This document shows, in pieces, positions 63,389-64,000 of a DNA stretch of 64,000 bases. A model generated the notes under the pieces. The model did no database searches. It was not told the origin of the DNA and was given only the letters and a program-made list of their open reading frames with translations. The DNA lies in contig NC_088201.1 in NCBI RefSeq assembly GCF_037126465.1, positions 21,188,550 through 21,252,549 on the forward strand, written 5' to 3'. Every line of letters starts with the position of its first letter. Position 1 is the first letter of the stretch. The position numbers and the translations under genes are program-made. The DNA is from Ornithodoros turicata (taxonomy: Eukaryota > Arthropoda > Arachnida > Ixodida > Argasidae).

Positions 63389-64000
63389 TTAGAAGCGGTT
63401 GGAGAGCGCGATGTAGGATGCAAGACCCGCTACCACAGCCCTATGACAGAGCGCAGTGTGTGATGCTCCGAGAGACAACACTGACGCCAATGAGAGTGGG
63501 GCTCCTAACAAGCGTAAGGGTGTCCAGATATATCTGCGGCGTAATTGGCAAAGCTGAGAGCAGGTTAGCAAGAAGTGTTCAGTTGTTTCATCCTGGCCAC
63601 AGTGGGAGCAAGCAGGGGACAAAGACCGTCCAGCACGGTGGAGGTAAAAATTTAGCGGCAGCGCCAGGCATCGAGCTCTCGTCACCAAGACTTCTGTCTG
63701 CCTTGAGCTGCAGAGGTTAGGGTTCCACGAAAAGACGAGGTGTTCATATGGCGGGCGTGGGGGGGCAGCTCGAGACAGACTTGTGAGCCGTCTGTACCTG
63801 GCAACAGAAGTGCGAGCAAGTACTGGGAGGAGAGGAAGAATCTCTCCTGAGAGGGACATTTTAGCGAGGGTGTCAGCGATTTCGTTAAGGGTGAGTCCGC
63901 AGTGGCCAGGAATCCACGTGATTATGACGTTGCGAATATGGGGTGGGGCAAGCCGAGCCAAGATGGATACCAATGACTCTGAGGGCGCCCGGAAGCCTGA
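63389..64000 (-). CDS. Non-LTR retrotransposon RNase H/C-terminal part, cut by window edge
   Basis: The frame is open from the right edge to TAA at 63389-63391. ITWIPGHCGLTLNEIADTLA carries the RNase H histidine and final aspartate. A CSHC-x7-H-x4-C zinc-knuckle-like motif (CSHCGQDETTEHFLLTC) follows. This matches the C-terminal layout of the LINE at 8455-11379, but the sequences differ enough to be a separate family. RT and endonuclease, if present, lie beyond the window. Confidence 0.85.
   Translation of the reverse strand, partial: SGFRAPSESLVSILARLAPPHIRNVIITWIPGHCGLTLNEIADTLAKMSLSGEILPLLPVLARTSVARYRRLTSLSRAAPPRPPYEHLVFSWNPNLCSSRQTEVLVTRARCLALPLNFYLHRAGRSLSPACSHCGQDETTEHFLLTCSQLCQLRRRYIWTPLRLLGAPLSLASVLSLGASHTALCHRAVVAGLASYIALSNRF

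Overview
This is a eukaryotic, very repeat-rich genomic window. It holds one gene that can be read exon by exon, surrounded by transposons, satellites and foldback elements. Introns, AATAAA signals, tRNA-derived SINEs, non-LTR and Penelope elements and many short inverted-repeat elements point to an arthropod. The repeat style and the arthropod-like form of the gene fit a tick (Ixodida) best. That assignment is inference, because no rRNA or mitochondrial marker is present.

Layout. 1-4.5 kb: an old field of GGCCAATATTGG-type degenerate tandem repeats, interrupted by a non-autonomous hAT element with a perfect 8-bp target duplication (1394-2176), a SINE and TA-flanked MITEs. 4.5-8 kb: SINE and MITE remnants, otherwise unrecognised. 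7.95-11.66 kb: a GTAATC-word DNA element that carries a LINE with one uninterrupted RT plus RNase H reading frame (minus strand). 11.9-17.4 kb: nested MITEs and foldbacks, including a palindrome built of palindromes. 18.35-28.68 kb (plus strand): a complete MAGUK gene, the Varicose/MPP2-MPP6 type (L27-L27-PDZ-SH3-GK). It has 15 coding exons whose splice phases all agree and ends in VPISWVY; several MITEs and a SINE sit in its introns. 28.7-38.6 kb: 3' flank, a second hAT-like element with a perfect 8-bp duplication and a different internal word (31920-33125), other word-repeat elements, a SINE with a 10-bp target duplication and a 756-bp foldback. 38.68-43.39 kb: about 25 copies of a 182-bp satellite. 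43.4-54.4 kb: mostly unrecognised, with word-repeat blocks, a decayed LINE 3' end and a Penelope-like GIY-YIG remnant. 54.47-57.53 kb: a 54/68-bp minisatellite. 57.5-64 kb: SINE, an inverted duplication of a Ty3/Gypsy RNase H fragment around a hairpin-forming repeat, two promoter-like regions with a possible small unidentified gene, and a LINE RNase H fragment running off the right edge.

Only the MAGUK gene is a confident host gene; its product is expected to be a membrane-associated scaffold of septate junctions. The most notable pattern is a class of DNA elements whose ends are packed with short degenerate words. Each element has its own word, and two of them have exact 8-bp target duplications, which supports a hAT-type origin. 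Splice sites, domains and repeats were read by eye; no database search was possible.
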